Below are positions 27,149-35,189 of a stretch of 64,000 nucleotides of DNA, one piece after another. The DNA lies in the NCBI GenBank assembly GCA_004298675.1, contig SCRI01000064.1, forward strand, positions 6,539-70,538, written 5' to 3'. Origin of the DNA: a bacterium. Lineage in GTDB: Bacteria; Vulcanimicrobiota; Vulcanimicrobiia; Vulcanimicrobiales; SCRA01. The notes beneath the pieces are model-generated. The model ran no database searches. It was not told the origin of the DNA and worked only from the letters and a program-made list of their open reading frames with translations. The position numbers and the translations under genes are program-made. Numbering within the stretch: the first letter of the stretch is position 1; every line of letters starts with the position of its first letter.

Positions 27149-28036
27149 ATGAACGTCTTGGTCATTGGAGCGACGGGCTACATCGGCGCAGCGGTCTGCG
27201 AGGCGTTGCGATCCGCGGGACATACGGTTACCGGTACGGCGCGCTCGCCGGAGGCGGCCCAGAGACTGCGCGCCGCCGAGGTCGAGCCGGTCACGGCCGA
27301 CATCACCGATCCGGCCTCGCTGAAAGCCCCCGCGCAGCACGCCGACGCCGTCATCTATGCGGTGCAGTACAACGGCGCGGACGGCGCAGCCGTGGAGGAC
27401 GCCGCACTGCACGCGCTGGTGGATGCCCTCGCGCGCTCGAACAAACCGTTGATCTTCACGAGCGGCGTTTGGATCTACGGCAGCACCGGCGATCGCATTG
27501 CCGACGAACGCAGCGCGAATTGTCCCACTCCGCTCGTGGCCCACCGGCCGGCACTCGAGCGCATCGTGCTCGACGGAGTGGCACGGGGCGTGCATACGGT
27601 AATCATTCGGCCCGGCGACGTCTACGGGCACGGGCGCGGCATCCCGGCACTGTGGATCCAGTCGGCGAAGCAGAACGGCGTGGTGCGCTACGTGGGTGAC
27701 GGAAGCAGTCACTGGCCCGTCGTCCACGTGGAAGATCTAGCGCAACTCTACCTGCTCGCACTCACCAAAGCCGAGGCCGGATCCGTCTACAACGCGGGTG
27801 ACGGCACGGCGTTCACGGTGCGTGAGATGGCCGAGGCCGCGAGCGAGGGTGCCGGCACCAGCGGTAAGACCGAAGCATGGCCGCTGGAAGAGGCGCGCAA
27901 GGCATTGGGCGCGTTTGCGGACGCGCTGGTCCTGGACATGCGCATTACCTCACGTAGAGCCCAGCAAGAGCTAGGGTGGAAGACGCGTCCGTCCACGATC
28001 CTCGACGATCTACGCACGGGCTCGTATCGTCACTAA
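27149..28036 (+). CDS. NAD-dependent epimerase/dehydratase family protein
   Basis: 295 residues, extended SDR fold. The nucleotide motif is VLVIGATGYIGAAVCEAL. The active-site region carries FTSGVWIYGSTGD, with no canonical YxxxK, so activity may differ from sugar epimerases. GDVYGHGRGIPALWIQSA and VGDGSSHWPVVHVEDLAQLYLLAL are typical of the atypical/extended NmrA-like group. GGAGG at 27137-27141 selects the ATG at 27149. It ends in a strong hairpin. Confidence 0.83.
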   Translation: MNVLVIGATGYIGAAVCEALRSAGHTVTGTARSPEAAQRLRAAEVEPVTADITDPASLKAPAQHADAVIYAVQYNGADGAAVEDAALHALVDALARSNKPLIFTSGVWIYGSTGDRIADERSANCPTPLVAHRPALERIVLDGVARGVHTVIIRPGDVYGHGRGIPALWIQSAKQNGVVRYVGDGSSHWPVVHVEDLAQLYLLALTKAEAGSVYNAGDGTAFTVREMAEAASEGAGTSGKTEAWPLEEARKALGAFADALVLDMRITSRRAQQELGWKTRPSTILDDLRTGSYRH

Positions 28037-28064
28037 CGCGCGCACCTACGTTCGCGCCCGCTCG

Positions 28065-28093
28065 GGAGCCATCGCAACTACTGCGATGGCTCT
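28065..28093 (+). terminator. Strong hairpin after the epimerase gene
   Basis: GAGCCATCGCA (28066-28076) and TGCGATGGCTC (28082-28092) form a perfect 11-bp stem around ACTAC. A short mixed TG sequence follows rather than a T-run. It insulates the small exported-protein gene from upstream transcription. Confidence 0.65.
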
Positions 28094-28152
28094 CGTGTTG
28101 TAAAGCCTGAGCGCGCGCGCCAAGCATTTGGAAGAAAGTTGAACACCTGAGA

Positions 28153-28476
28153 ATGAGATCACACCTTGGACTGGTGGCGGTAGCGCTGCTTGGTGCCGCG
28201 CTCGTGGCGCCGACCATAGCGAGCGCCACAACGGCGCCTCACAGTAACGCGCAAACCACACCGGTAGAGACGCTGATCGCGCAGCTGCGCGATCCCATCA
28301 CCAACGAGACCGCGCTGGCTTCAAGCGGTGGCACCGCCGCGGCGCTGCCGCCTGAGACCGCAGCGCAACTCGCGCAACTGAAGTTCGGTTTCCCGTACTC
28401 GGCCTATGCGACGATGCATCTAAAAGTCACGCCCACGGCTCCGATGCAGCGCGACCTCTGGATCGCTGGTCCGTAG
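28153..28476 (+). CDS. Small exported protein of unknown function
   Basis: 107 residues. A clear Sec signal (MRSHLGLVAVALLGAALVAPTIASA) is followed by a mature part of about 82 residues, rich in Ala, Thr and Pro: TPVETLIAQLRDPITNETALAS, then PPETAAQLAQLKFGFPYSAYATMHLKV. There are no cysteines, so it is not a lipoprotein or a disulfide protein. It is not recognised as a member of a known family. It is monocistronic, with a perfect hairpin on each side. It may be abundant, judging by the isolated unit, but this is inference. Confidence 0.7.
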   Translation: MRSHLGLVAVALLGAALVAPTIASATTAPHSNAQTTPVETLIAQLRDPITNETALASSGGTAAALPPETAAQLAQLKFGFPYSAYATMHLKVTPTAPMQRDLWIAGP

Positions 28477-28503
28477 CCCCACGGAATACCGGTAACTGCA
28501 TAA

Positions 28504-28533
28504 CGGCGCGGAGGCCTTCAAACCTCCGCGCCG
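28504..28533 (+). terminator. Perfect 11-bp hairpin after the small exported-protein gene
   Basis: CGGCGCGGAGG (28504-28514) and CCTCCGCGCCG (28523-28533) pair perfectly with an 8-nt loop. It lies between the small gene and the convergent SDR gene and can act for both directions. Confidence 0.65.
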
Positions 28534-28564
28534 CTATGTATACGCTCGCGATCGGCGGGTTAGG

Positions 28565-29353
28565 TCAGAGGCACTTGACCCATCCGCCGTCTACCGTGAG
28601 AATCTCGCCAACGACGTAGCTCGAGAGGTCTGATGCCAAATACAGGACCGCGTTTGCGATCTCGGCCGCCGTACCCGCTCGGCCGATCGGCACATCGCTC
28701 AGAATCGTCTCCAACGCGCGCTCACGCGAAACCCCGGTCTGCTGTGCTTGGCGCTCCACCAACTTTTCGAACAACGGCGTGTCAACGCGCCCCGGGCTGA
28801 TGGCATTTACCAAGACTCCGTGCCGAACGGCATCTTGTGCCAAGCCCTTGGTAAAATTGAAGAGGCCCGCGTTCACGACACCCATGGGCAACGAAAACGG
28901 GCTAGGCTTCGTACCGAAGACGCCGCCGATATTGATGATGCGGCCAGCCTTCGCCTCAATCATGTGCGGCAGGACCTCACGCGTCACACGCACCGCCGCC
29001 ATCAATTTGAGATTGATCGTCTCCAGCCAGTCCTGATCGGTCAACTGCAGAAACGGTCCAGCCTTAGCGCGACCGACGCAGTTCACCAGGATATCGATAT
29101 GCCCTAGGCCCGACGAGATCGTGGAGACCATGCCCTTGACGTCGCCCGGATCCGTGCAGTCGGCAGCCGCGACGACGACCTTCGGGCTCCCCGCCTTTTT
29201 CGCATCCGCCGCCGCGCTCTCCAAGTTTTCCTTGCCACGGGCGCACAAGCCAAGGCTCACGCCCTGCGCAGCAAGCGCGAGTGCGATGGCCTTTCCAATA
29301 CCCTGGCTGCTTCCCGTTACGAGCGCGGTCTTACCCCGCAAGTCATCAATCAT
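28565..29353 (-). CDS. Short-chain dehydrogenase/reductase-fold protein with replaced catalytic triad
   Basis: 262 residues. The classical SDR cofactor motif TGSSQGIGKAIALAL is intact. The catalytic positions are not: IINIGGVFGTKPSPFSLPMGVVNAGLFNFTK puts Gly at the Ser, Met at the Tyr and Asn at the Lys position. The NNAG motif is also changed (VNCVG). The C-terminal ISPGRVDTP and SYVVGEILTVDGGW are normal. It may bind NAD(P) without standard dehydrogenase chemistry. It is downstream of a short-chain fatty acid transporter gene on the same strand. Confidence 0.85.
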   Translation of the reverse strand: MIDDLRGKTALVTGSSQGIGKAIALALAAQGVSLGLCARGKENLESAAADAKKAGSPKVVVAAADCTDPGDVKGMVSTISSGLGHIDILVNCVGRAKAGPFLQLTDQDWLETINLKLMAAVRVTREVLPHMIEAKAGRIINIGGVFGTKPSPFSLPMGVVNAGLFNFTKGLAQDAVRHGVLVNAISPGRVDTPLFEKLVERQAQQTGVSRERALETILSDVPIGRAGTAAEIANAVLYLASDLSSYVVGEILTVDGGWVKCL

Positions 29354-29413
29354 GTCAGTACCTCCACGTGCTCCTCGTCGTCAAGATTCTCGAATACTTC
29401 ATTCGCTTCGCGT

Positions 29414-30841
29414 TCACTGGAGCGGCACGACGACTCCTGCCGGCGACAACGTGAGATTGAACACGACCGACATGATCAGCACCAGCGGGATCAGAAAGAT
29501 AGCGAGCAGGTACGTGTACCCCATGATGTCCCGCGATCGGAGTTGCAGAATCCCAAGTGCCGGAAGCATCCAGAAGGGTTGCAACAGGTTCGCCATGGCC
29601 TCTCCGAGGTTATAGATTGAGACGACCCACCCAAGATGCAGATGCAAGTGCTGAGCGGCCTGAATGATGTACGGTGCCTCGATGATCCACTTCGACCCAC
29701 CCGAGGGAACCGCGATACCGAGTACCATTGAATACAGACCGATCAGCAAAGGATACGTGGTGTGATTGGCTAGGTGCACGAAGACGCCGGCGATCGCCGC
29801 GGATAGCTTCGTCGAGACAATCAAGCCGAAGATGCCGGCATAGAACGGGAACTGCAGGACCACACCCCAGATCGCCGGCGTGGAATCCTTGATTGCTTGT
29901 ACGAAGTAGGCCGGGCGCCAGTGCAGCAGCATCGCCGCGATAAGGAAGATGAAGTTCACCATGTTGAGGTCGAGCGCGTCGATCCCGACACCCGGTGCCG
30001 TGAACCGGGCGACGATGTACGCCAGGCTGATGATCGCAACCAAGACCGTCAGGATCGGAGAGAACTCGAAGAAATCGCCGGGCCGCTGACGTTCGAGCTT
30101 TGGAACCTCACCCGTCCCGAGCTCGACGCCGAGTTGGGCGGCAGTCACCGCGCGTGACTCAGGGGGCGTGAACAAGTACGCGATGATCGTCACCACGATA
30201 ATCTCAATGATCACGCTCGCAATGCTCTGCCATAGGAAGATCGTCTTGGTGAGCGGGATCAATCCCCCGATGATCTGCACGAGCGCGGGCGGCATCGAAC
30301 CGTTCGTCGCCACGAACAATGAGGCCGAACTCGAAAGTCCCTGCGCCCAAACCGTCCCCAGCGCGAGGAAGCTGCAAGCACCCAGCGCACGGTAATCGAC
30401 CCGTGGAATGCGGCGGGCGAACTCCTTGGCCAAGATGGCGGAAAAGATCAGGCTAAAAGCCCAATTGAACCAGCCGGTAAGCATGGCGAACAACGCGACG
30501 GTCGCAATGGCAGAACGCGGCGTGGTTGCTTTGCTGGCAATCCCGCGAATCGCCTTCAGAGCCAGAGGCGTCGTCGCGAGAGCCGCCCCGCTGATAATGG
30601 TCAACGAGGCTTGCATCGAGAACGCCAGCAGCGCCCAGAATCCATGCCCCCAAGCAGTTGCCAACTGAATGGGATGAGACCGGACCCCCGCATCTACTAA
30701 GAGCACGAGGATCACGACGACAAACGTGGCAAGCAGAGCGAAAATGAACGAATCCGGCATGTACCGCTCGGTCCATGCCGTCATCCGGAGTGCGAAACGC
30801 GCGATTGGATTACTCTGCTGCTCGACACCTGTAGCGGCCAT
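29414..30841 (-). CDS. Short-chain fatty acid transporter, AtoE family
   Basis: A 475-residue inner-membrane protein with about 12 hydrophobic segments. The N-terminal signature RMTAWTERYMPDSFIFALLATFVVVILVLL and the central MLTGWFNWAFSLIFSAILAKEFARR match AtoE proteins. The C-terminal SGGSKWIIEAPYIIQAAQHLHLHLGW is also typical. CAAGGAG precedes the ATG. It probably imports short-chain fatty acids such as acetoacetate or butyrate. It is followed by the SDR gene in the same direction. Confidence 0.87.
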   Translation of the reverse strand: MAATGVEQQSNPIARFALRMTAWTERYMPDSFIFALLATFVVVILVLLVDAGVRSHPIQLATAWGHGFWALLAFSMQASLTIISGAALATTPLALKAIRGIASKATTPRSAIATVALFAMLTGWFNWAFSLIFSAILAKEFARRIPRVDYRALGACSFLALGTVWAQGLSSSASLFVATNGSMPPALVQIIGGLIPLTKTIFLWQSIASVIIEIIVVTIIAYLFTPPESRAVTAAQLGVELGTGEVPKLERQRPGDFFEFSPILTVLVAIISLAYIVARFTAPGVGIDALDLNMVNFIFLIAAMLLHWRPAYFVQAIKDSTPAIWGVVLQFPFYAGIFGLIVSTKLSAAIAGVFVHLANHTTYPLLIGLYSMVLGIAVPSGGSKWIIEAPYIIQAAQHLHLHLGWVVSIYNLGEAMANLLQPFWMLPALGILQLRSRDIMGYTYLLAIFLIPLVLIMSVVFNLTLSPAGVVVPLQ

Positions 30842-31105
30842 GCGTCAACTCCTTGCGCCACGATCTGTGATGGCGGAGACAGAGGAACACATTGGTACAA
30901 GCCAGCTCGTACGCCGACTAAAGCGCGGAATAGGCGTTGTCGGGTGAGTCCATCACGGACCCATCATTGCACTGAGACAATACGCACCGACACCCCGCGG
31001 CACCAGTAGTTACCTATAGATACGCAAAGTGATATTCAATGGCGGTATTGCTTTGGCACATGATAAGTCGATAGCGCAGGCCATGTCAAGGGCACGCTTG
31101 CTATC
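30842..31105. other. 264-bp gap without a recognisable gene
   Basis: This gap holds the leader of the AtoE gene and the tail of the NDH-2 gene, which share a strand. It is AT-richer than its surroundings near 31010-31080. A weak promoter-like TTGAAT/TATAGG pair with a 15-bp spacer can be seen on the minus strand, with too short a spacer to be convincing. No RNA gene was recognised. Confidence 0.4.
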
Positions 31106-32407
31106 TTACGGCTTGCCGCGCTCTGCGGCTTGCCGCTCTCCCCAACCGCGCAGACGCGCGGTATCGCGCGAGAAGATCTTCTCCAGCGCCCAGTCGAGGC
31201 CGACACGAACCTTGCGATCGGCACCCGGCAACTGCATGAGATAGTAGGTGCGCCAGAGGAGCCACGCTGGAAAGCCTCTGAGCATGTGACCGCCGCCAAT
31301 GTCCGCAAGTCCCTGCCGGCAACCCAGCGACGCCATCATGCCGCGCGAGCGATAGTGGAAGGGTGACGTCGCCCGTCCCGCTAGCGCCGCGACGACGTTG
31401 CGCGCGAGTTGCGCGCCCTCATGCAGCGCAAACTGCGCCGTGGGCGGGCTCGGCTTCCCCTCTGCGCCGGGAACCTGGGCGCAGTCTCCCAGCGCCCACA
31501 CACCCGGAAAGTTCGGCACGGAGAAGTCGGCATTGACGGCGATCGTGCGGCCGCGGCCATGCTCCAACGGTAGATCCGACACCACCTCGGGCGGGCGAAC
31601 GCCCGCACTCCACACGATGATCTCGCAGTCGATGCGTTCGCCCGATTTCAGGGTGAGGCCGCGCGCATCGGCGCCCTGCACGAGCGCGCCGAGCCGGACG
31701 TCGATGCCGCAGCGGCGCAGCTGTTCGTGTGCCATGCGGCCGAAGCGGTCCGGGAGCTCGCCCAGCAGATGATCCATGCCCTCGACGAGCACCAAGCGGA
31801 CCTCATCCGCGGAGAATCTCGGATAGTAGTGCAAGACCTCGGCGATGAAGTCGCGCAGCTCGCCCATCGCCTCCACACCGGTGAACCCGCCGCCCACCAC
31901 GACGAACGTCAGCAGCCGCCGCCGCTCCGCCACGCTTTCGGCCGTGTCGGCTCCTTCGAGTGCATTGATGATGGCGTTACGCAATCGCATGGCGTCATCG
32001 AGCGTCTTCAACGGCCAGATCCGTTCTTCGAGGCCCGGAATGCCGAAGGTGGTAGTCGCGGCGCCCAGCGCGATGACCAGTTGATCGCCTTGCAGCGTCT
32101 CCACGCCGCCCAAGACAGGGTGACGGATCGTCGCGGCTCGTTGCACGAGATCGATGCCGGTGATCTCACCCATGACGAAGTCCGTGCGCTTAAAGGCCGA
32201 CCGGATCGGCTGCACGACATGGCGAGCCTCGACCCGCCCCGACATCACCTCCGGCAACAACGGAGTAAAGAGCATGAAGTTGTCGTGGCTGACCAGCGAC
32301 AGCCGCGCATCGACGCCGCTGCGCTCGAGCGCGTGCGCCACTGCCATCCCGGCGAAGCCTGCTCCCAGGATCAGAACCGACGGCTTGTGCGCATCAGGAG
32401 TTGCCAT
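31106..32407 (-). CDS. ndh: Type II NADH:quinone oxidoreductase (NDH-2)
   Basis: 433 residues, non-proton-pumping membrane-associated flavoprotein. FAD motif: LILGAGFAGMAVAHALE. NADH motif: TFVVVGGGFTGVEAMGEL. The segment GVWALGDCAQVPG and PPTAQFALHEGAQLARNV are the usual second FAD site and quinone-side sequence. The C-terminal amphipathic region VGLDWALEKIFSRDTARL anchors it to the membrane. GGAGG precedes the ATG. It feeds electrons from NADH to the quinone pool. Confidence 0.9.
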   Translation of the reverse strand: MATPDAHKPSVLILGAGFAGMAVAHALERSGVDARLSLVSHDNFMLFTPLLPEVMSGRVEARHVVQPIRSAFKRTDFVMGEITGIDLVQRAATIRHPVLGGVETLQGDQLVIALGAATTTFGIPGLEERIWPLKTLDDAMRLRNAIINALEGADTAESVAERRRLLTFVVVGGGFTGVEAMGELRDFIAEVLHYYPRFSADEVRLVLVEGMDHLLGELPDRFGRMAHEQLRRCGIDVRLGALVQGADARGLTLKSGERIDCEIIVWSAGVRPPEVVSDLPLEHGRGRTIAVNADFSVPNFPGVWALGDCAQVPGAEGKPSPPTAQFALHEGAQLARNVVAALAGRATSPFHYRSRGMMASLGCRQGLADIGGGHMLRGFPAWLLWRTYYLMQLPGADRKVRVGLDWALEKIFSRDTARLRGWGERQAAERGKP

Positions 32408-32559
32408 GGAGCGGCCTCCGCCGGCGCGATCCTTCGCACCTGCTGCGAGCGCTAGAGTCGAACGGCGCTATCTACACTGACGATATGTATAGCAAGCGCC
32501 TGCTTCGAAGGGTTGCGCCGGCGAAGGTTGCCAACTAAGCAAGCGGAGGTGCTTTCGAG

Positions 32560-34215
32560 ATGCCAACCTACGATCAAGCGGCGTTTCGCACGCAGTTCGA
32601 ACGCGGCTTCACCTACCTGGGTGGATTCCTGCGCAACGTCCACCGGTATCGAACGCACACAGCACTAACGGACCCGCTGCAGGGACGCAGCTGGACCTAC
32701 GAAGAGCTGAACGGCGAGTGCAATCGTCTTGCCAACGCCCTAGCTGCCGACGGCGTGCACGCCGGCGACGTCGTGATGTACCAGCTCATGAACCGGCCGG
32801 AGTTCGCGTTTCTCTATCTCGCGACGCAGAAGCTCGGCGCGATCTCCTGCCCCATCAACTTTCGGCTCGCCGGCGGCGAGACCGCCTACGCCATCGACGA
32901 AAGCCAACCCGTCGTCTTCTTCTACGACACGGCGTTCGCCGAGACGGCTGCCGGCGCACTGGCAGCGGCGAAACATCAGCCCAAGCGCGTGCTAGAGGTG
33001 GGGGGCGGCGCGCAGGCGCCCGCGCTGCCAGGGGCGGCAAGCTTCGCCGATTACGTGGCGCGGTACCCGTGCACGGATCCCGGCATCGCCGCGCCCTCTA
33101 CGTTCTGGGACGAGACGACGCGCCTGTACACCTCCGGAACGACCGGCCTGCCCAAGGGCGTGCCCATCAACAACGCCGTGGAGATCTTCACCGCCCACGA
33201 CGTCATCATGCACTTCCCGCTCTCACCGCGCGATCGCACGCTCAACATGACGCCGTGGTTTCACCGCGGCGGTCTCTACTCCGGTGGCCCCAACCCCGTC
33301 TTCTACGTGGGTGCCGAAGCGGTCATTCTGGAGCGCTTCGACGCCGATCTCGTGCTCGACTACGTGGAGCGCTACCGCCTCACGTTCCTCATCGGCGCGC
33401 CGCCGAGCCTGAAGGCGCTCCACGACGCGCAGCTCAAACGGCAGCGGGACGTCTCCTCGCTCAAGGGCATCGTGACGATGGGCGCGCCGCTCGAGCGCGA
33501 AGCCTGCATCCGCTACCAGAGCATCCTCACGCCCAACATCTTCAACGGCTACGGCACCTCGGAGGCGTTCTGGAACACCTTCCTGCGCCCGTACGATCTC
33601 CCCGGGAAGGCGGGCAGCGCCGGCCGCTCCTGCACCGACGACGACGTCGCGGTGGTGAAGGTGTATCCGGACCGTTTGGCCGAGCCCCAAGATCACGTCG
33701 CCAAAGACGGCAAAGAGGTCGGCGAGGTCATCGTGCGCGCCCCCTCCAAGTGCAGCTACTCGTACATCAACGATGCCGAGCGCGCCGCCCGCACCTTTCA
33801 CAAAGGCTGGATCTACATCGGTGACCTCGGCACGTGGGACGACGACGAGTATGTGACCATCGTCGGGCGCAAGGACGACATGATCATCTCCGGCGGAGAG
33901 AACGTGCATCCCGTGCAGGTAGAGGAGGTGCTCAACGAACATCCGCACGTGCTCGACTCGGTGGTGGTGGGCGTGCCGGACGAGCAATGGGGCGAAGTGG
34001 TGACGGCGTACGTGCTGCCGCGCGACGACGCACCGACGCCGGCGGAGTTGGAGCGCTACTGCAGCACGCATCCCATGCTCGCGCGCTACAAGCGGCCGCG
34101 CCTCTACCGGATCGTGGAGAGTCTCCCTTACACAGCGACCGGGAAGAAGCTACACTACAAGATCAAAGAGCAGGCGACGCGGGATCGCGCGGCAGGGCTG
34201 CTCCAGGAGCCGTAG
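32560..34215 (+). CDS. AMP-dependent acyl-CoA synthetase (ANL superfamily)
   Basis: 551 residues. P-loop LYTSGTTGLPKGVPI, then NMTPWFHRGGLY, IFNGYGTSEAFWNTF, KGWIYIGDLGTWDDDEYVTIVGRKDDMIISGGENVHP and the adenylation lysine in YTATGKKLHYKI are all present. GGAGGTG lies upstream of the ATG. The family covers long-chain and aromatic acid-CoA ligases. The gene runs 53 bp past the stop of thiD, which is convergent. Confidence 0.89.
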   Translation: MPTYDQAAFRTQFERGFTYLGGFLRNVHRYRTHTALTDPLQGRSWTYEELNGECNRLANALAADGVHAGDVVMYQLMNRPEFAFLYLATQKLGAISCPINFRLAGGETAYAIDESQPVVFFYDTAFAETAAGALAAAKHQPKRVLEVGGGAQAPALPGAASFADYVARYPCTDPGIAAPSTFWDETTRLYTSGTTGLPKGVPINNAVEIFTAHDVIMHFPLSPRDRTLNMTPWFHRGGLYSGGPNPVFYVGAEAVILERFDADLVLDYVERYRLTFLIGAPPSLKALHDAQLKRQRDVSSLKGIVTMGAPLEREACIRYQSILTPNIFNGYGTSEAFWNTFLRPYDLPGKAGSAGRSCTDDDVAVVKVYPDRLAEPQDHVAKDGKEVGEVIVRAPSKCSYSYINDAERAARTFHKGWIYIGDLGTWDDDEYVTIVGRKDDMIISGGENVHPVQVEEVLNEHPHVLDSVVVGVPDEQWGEVVTAYVLPRDDAPTPAELERYCSTHPMLARYKRPRLYRIVESLPYTATGKKLHYKIKEQATRDRAAGLLQEP

Positions 34216-35083
34216 ACTCGGCGCGCACGATGTCCACCTGATGGTCGACCGGCCCGTGCGCCCCGGCGGAGTCCAGGCTGATGCGCCAAGCGGCGGCGGA
34301 GGCAATGGCGCGTGCGAGATAGTTGAGCGCCTCGCCGACGGCGCGCTGCAGCGTGGCGTCGTCGACGACTGCCCCCGGTTGCGCGTGCCTGGCCACCGCG
34401 ATCTCCGCCGTGATGGCCGCCGATAACGTGCAGCCCGTTCCGTGTGTGTTGGGCGTGTGAACGCGCGGATGGTGGAACAGTTCGCGCAAACCCGTGGCCG
34501 TGACGAGCACGTCGGTTACCGCGCCGGAAGCGGCGTGGCCGCCCTTGAGCAGCACCGCGCGGGCCCCGCGGCGCACCAGCTCCAACGCTTGCTCCTGCAT
34601 GGCCGGCACGGTCTGCGCCTCCGCCACATCGTCACCCAACAGCAGCGCGGCTTCGGGCAGGTTGGGCGTGATCAGGTCCGCCACGGGCAGCAGATCGCGC
34701 CGTACCGATTCGACGGCGTCGACGTCGAGGAGCCGATGGCCCGAGGTCGCGACCATTACGGGATCCACGGTGTAGAAGCCGAAATCGGAAATCCGGCGTT
34801 GCGCGACCACGAGCTCCACCAGCTCGCGTGAGCCGAGCATGCCAGACTTCGTCGCATCGATGGGCAGATCGCCCAGCACGCTGGAAAACTGATCCAGAAC
34901 GAAGTCCGCGGGGACCGGGTAGACGCGGGAGACGCCGTGCGTGTTCTGGGCCACCAGCGCCGTGATGACGGTGGTGCCCAGCGTTCCACGGGCGGTGAAG
35001 GTCTTGAGATCGGCATGGATGCCGGCCCCGCCGCTGGGGTCGGTACCGGCAATGGACAGGGTGATGGGTGGCGTCTTTGACAC
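34163..35083 (-). CDS. thiD: Hydroxymethylpyrimidine/phosphomethylpyrimidine kinase
   Basis: 306 residues; phosphorylates HMP and HMP-P for thiamine synthesis. SIAGTDPSGGAGIHADLKTF, ALVAQNTHGV and KSGMLGS are canonical, and HTPNTHGTGCTLSAAI holds the anion hole and catalytic cysteine. A GTG start has GGAG upstream. At 306 residues it is longer than the usual 260-270, with a C-terminal tail of about 40 residues that lies in the overlap with the convergent ligase. No other thi gene is nearby. Confidence 0.9.
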   Translation of the reverse strand: MSKTPPITLSIAGTDPSGGAGIHADLKTFTARGTLGTTVITALVAQNTHGVSRVYPVPADFVLDQFSSVLGDLPIDATKSGMLGSRELVELVVAQRRISDFGFYTVDPVMVATSGHRLLDVDAVESVRRDLLPVADLITPNLPEAALLLGDDVAEAQTVPAMQEQALELVRRGARAVLLKGGHAASGAVTDVLVTATGLRELFHHPRVHTPNTHGTGCTLSAAITAEIAVARHAQPGAVVDDATLQRAVGEALNYLARAIASAAAWRISLDSAGAHGPVDHQVDIVRAESTAPGAALPRDPASPAL

Positions 35084-35150
35084 AATCTACTCCGGCTAGC
35101 GCGCTCGAATTTTCGTCCGCCGGGCGCCCGGCGCCTTTCACCGCGATACG

Positions 35151-35180
35151 TTCAAGGAATGTCGAATCGGCAACCATAAT
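35151..35180 (+). promoter_or_regulatory. Promoter of the EgtB/SenA-type gene, leaderless geometry
   Basis: TTCAAG (35151-35156) and CATAAT (35175-35180) are 18 bp apart. The -10 ends 9 nt before the ATG at 35190, so the transcript should begin within a few bases of the start codon. No Shine-Dalgarno sequence is present. Confidence 0.5.
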
Positions 35181-35189
35181 GGCGCATCG

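Noticed and set aside
30842-31105. Possible tRNA or small RNA gene in the gap before the AtoE gene
   Set aside because: No cloverleaf or conserved RNA pattern could be built from the sequence.
35084-35189. TPP riboswitch upstream of thiD
   Set aside because: The conserved CTGAGA-type core is absent, and the gap also contains the divergent EgtB-type promoter.
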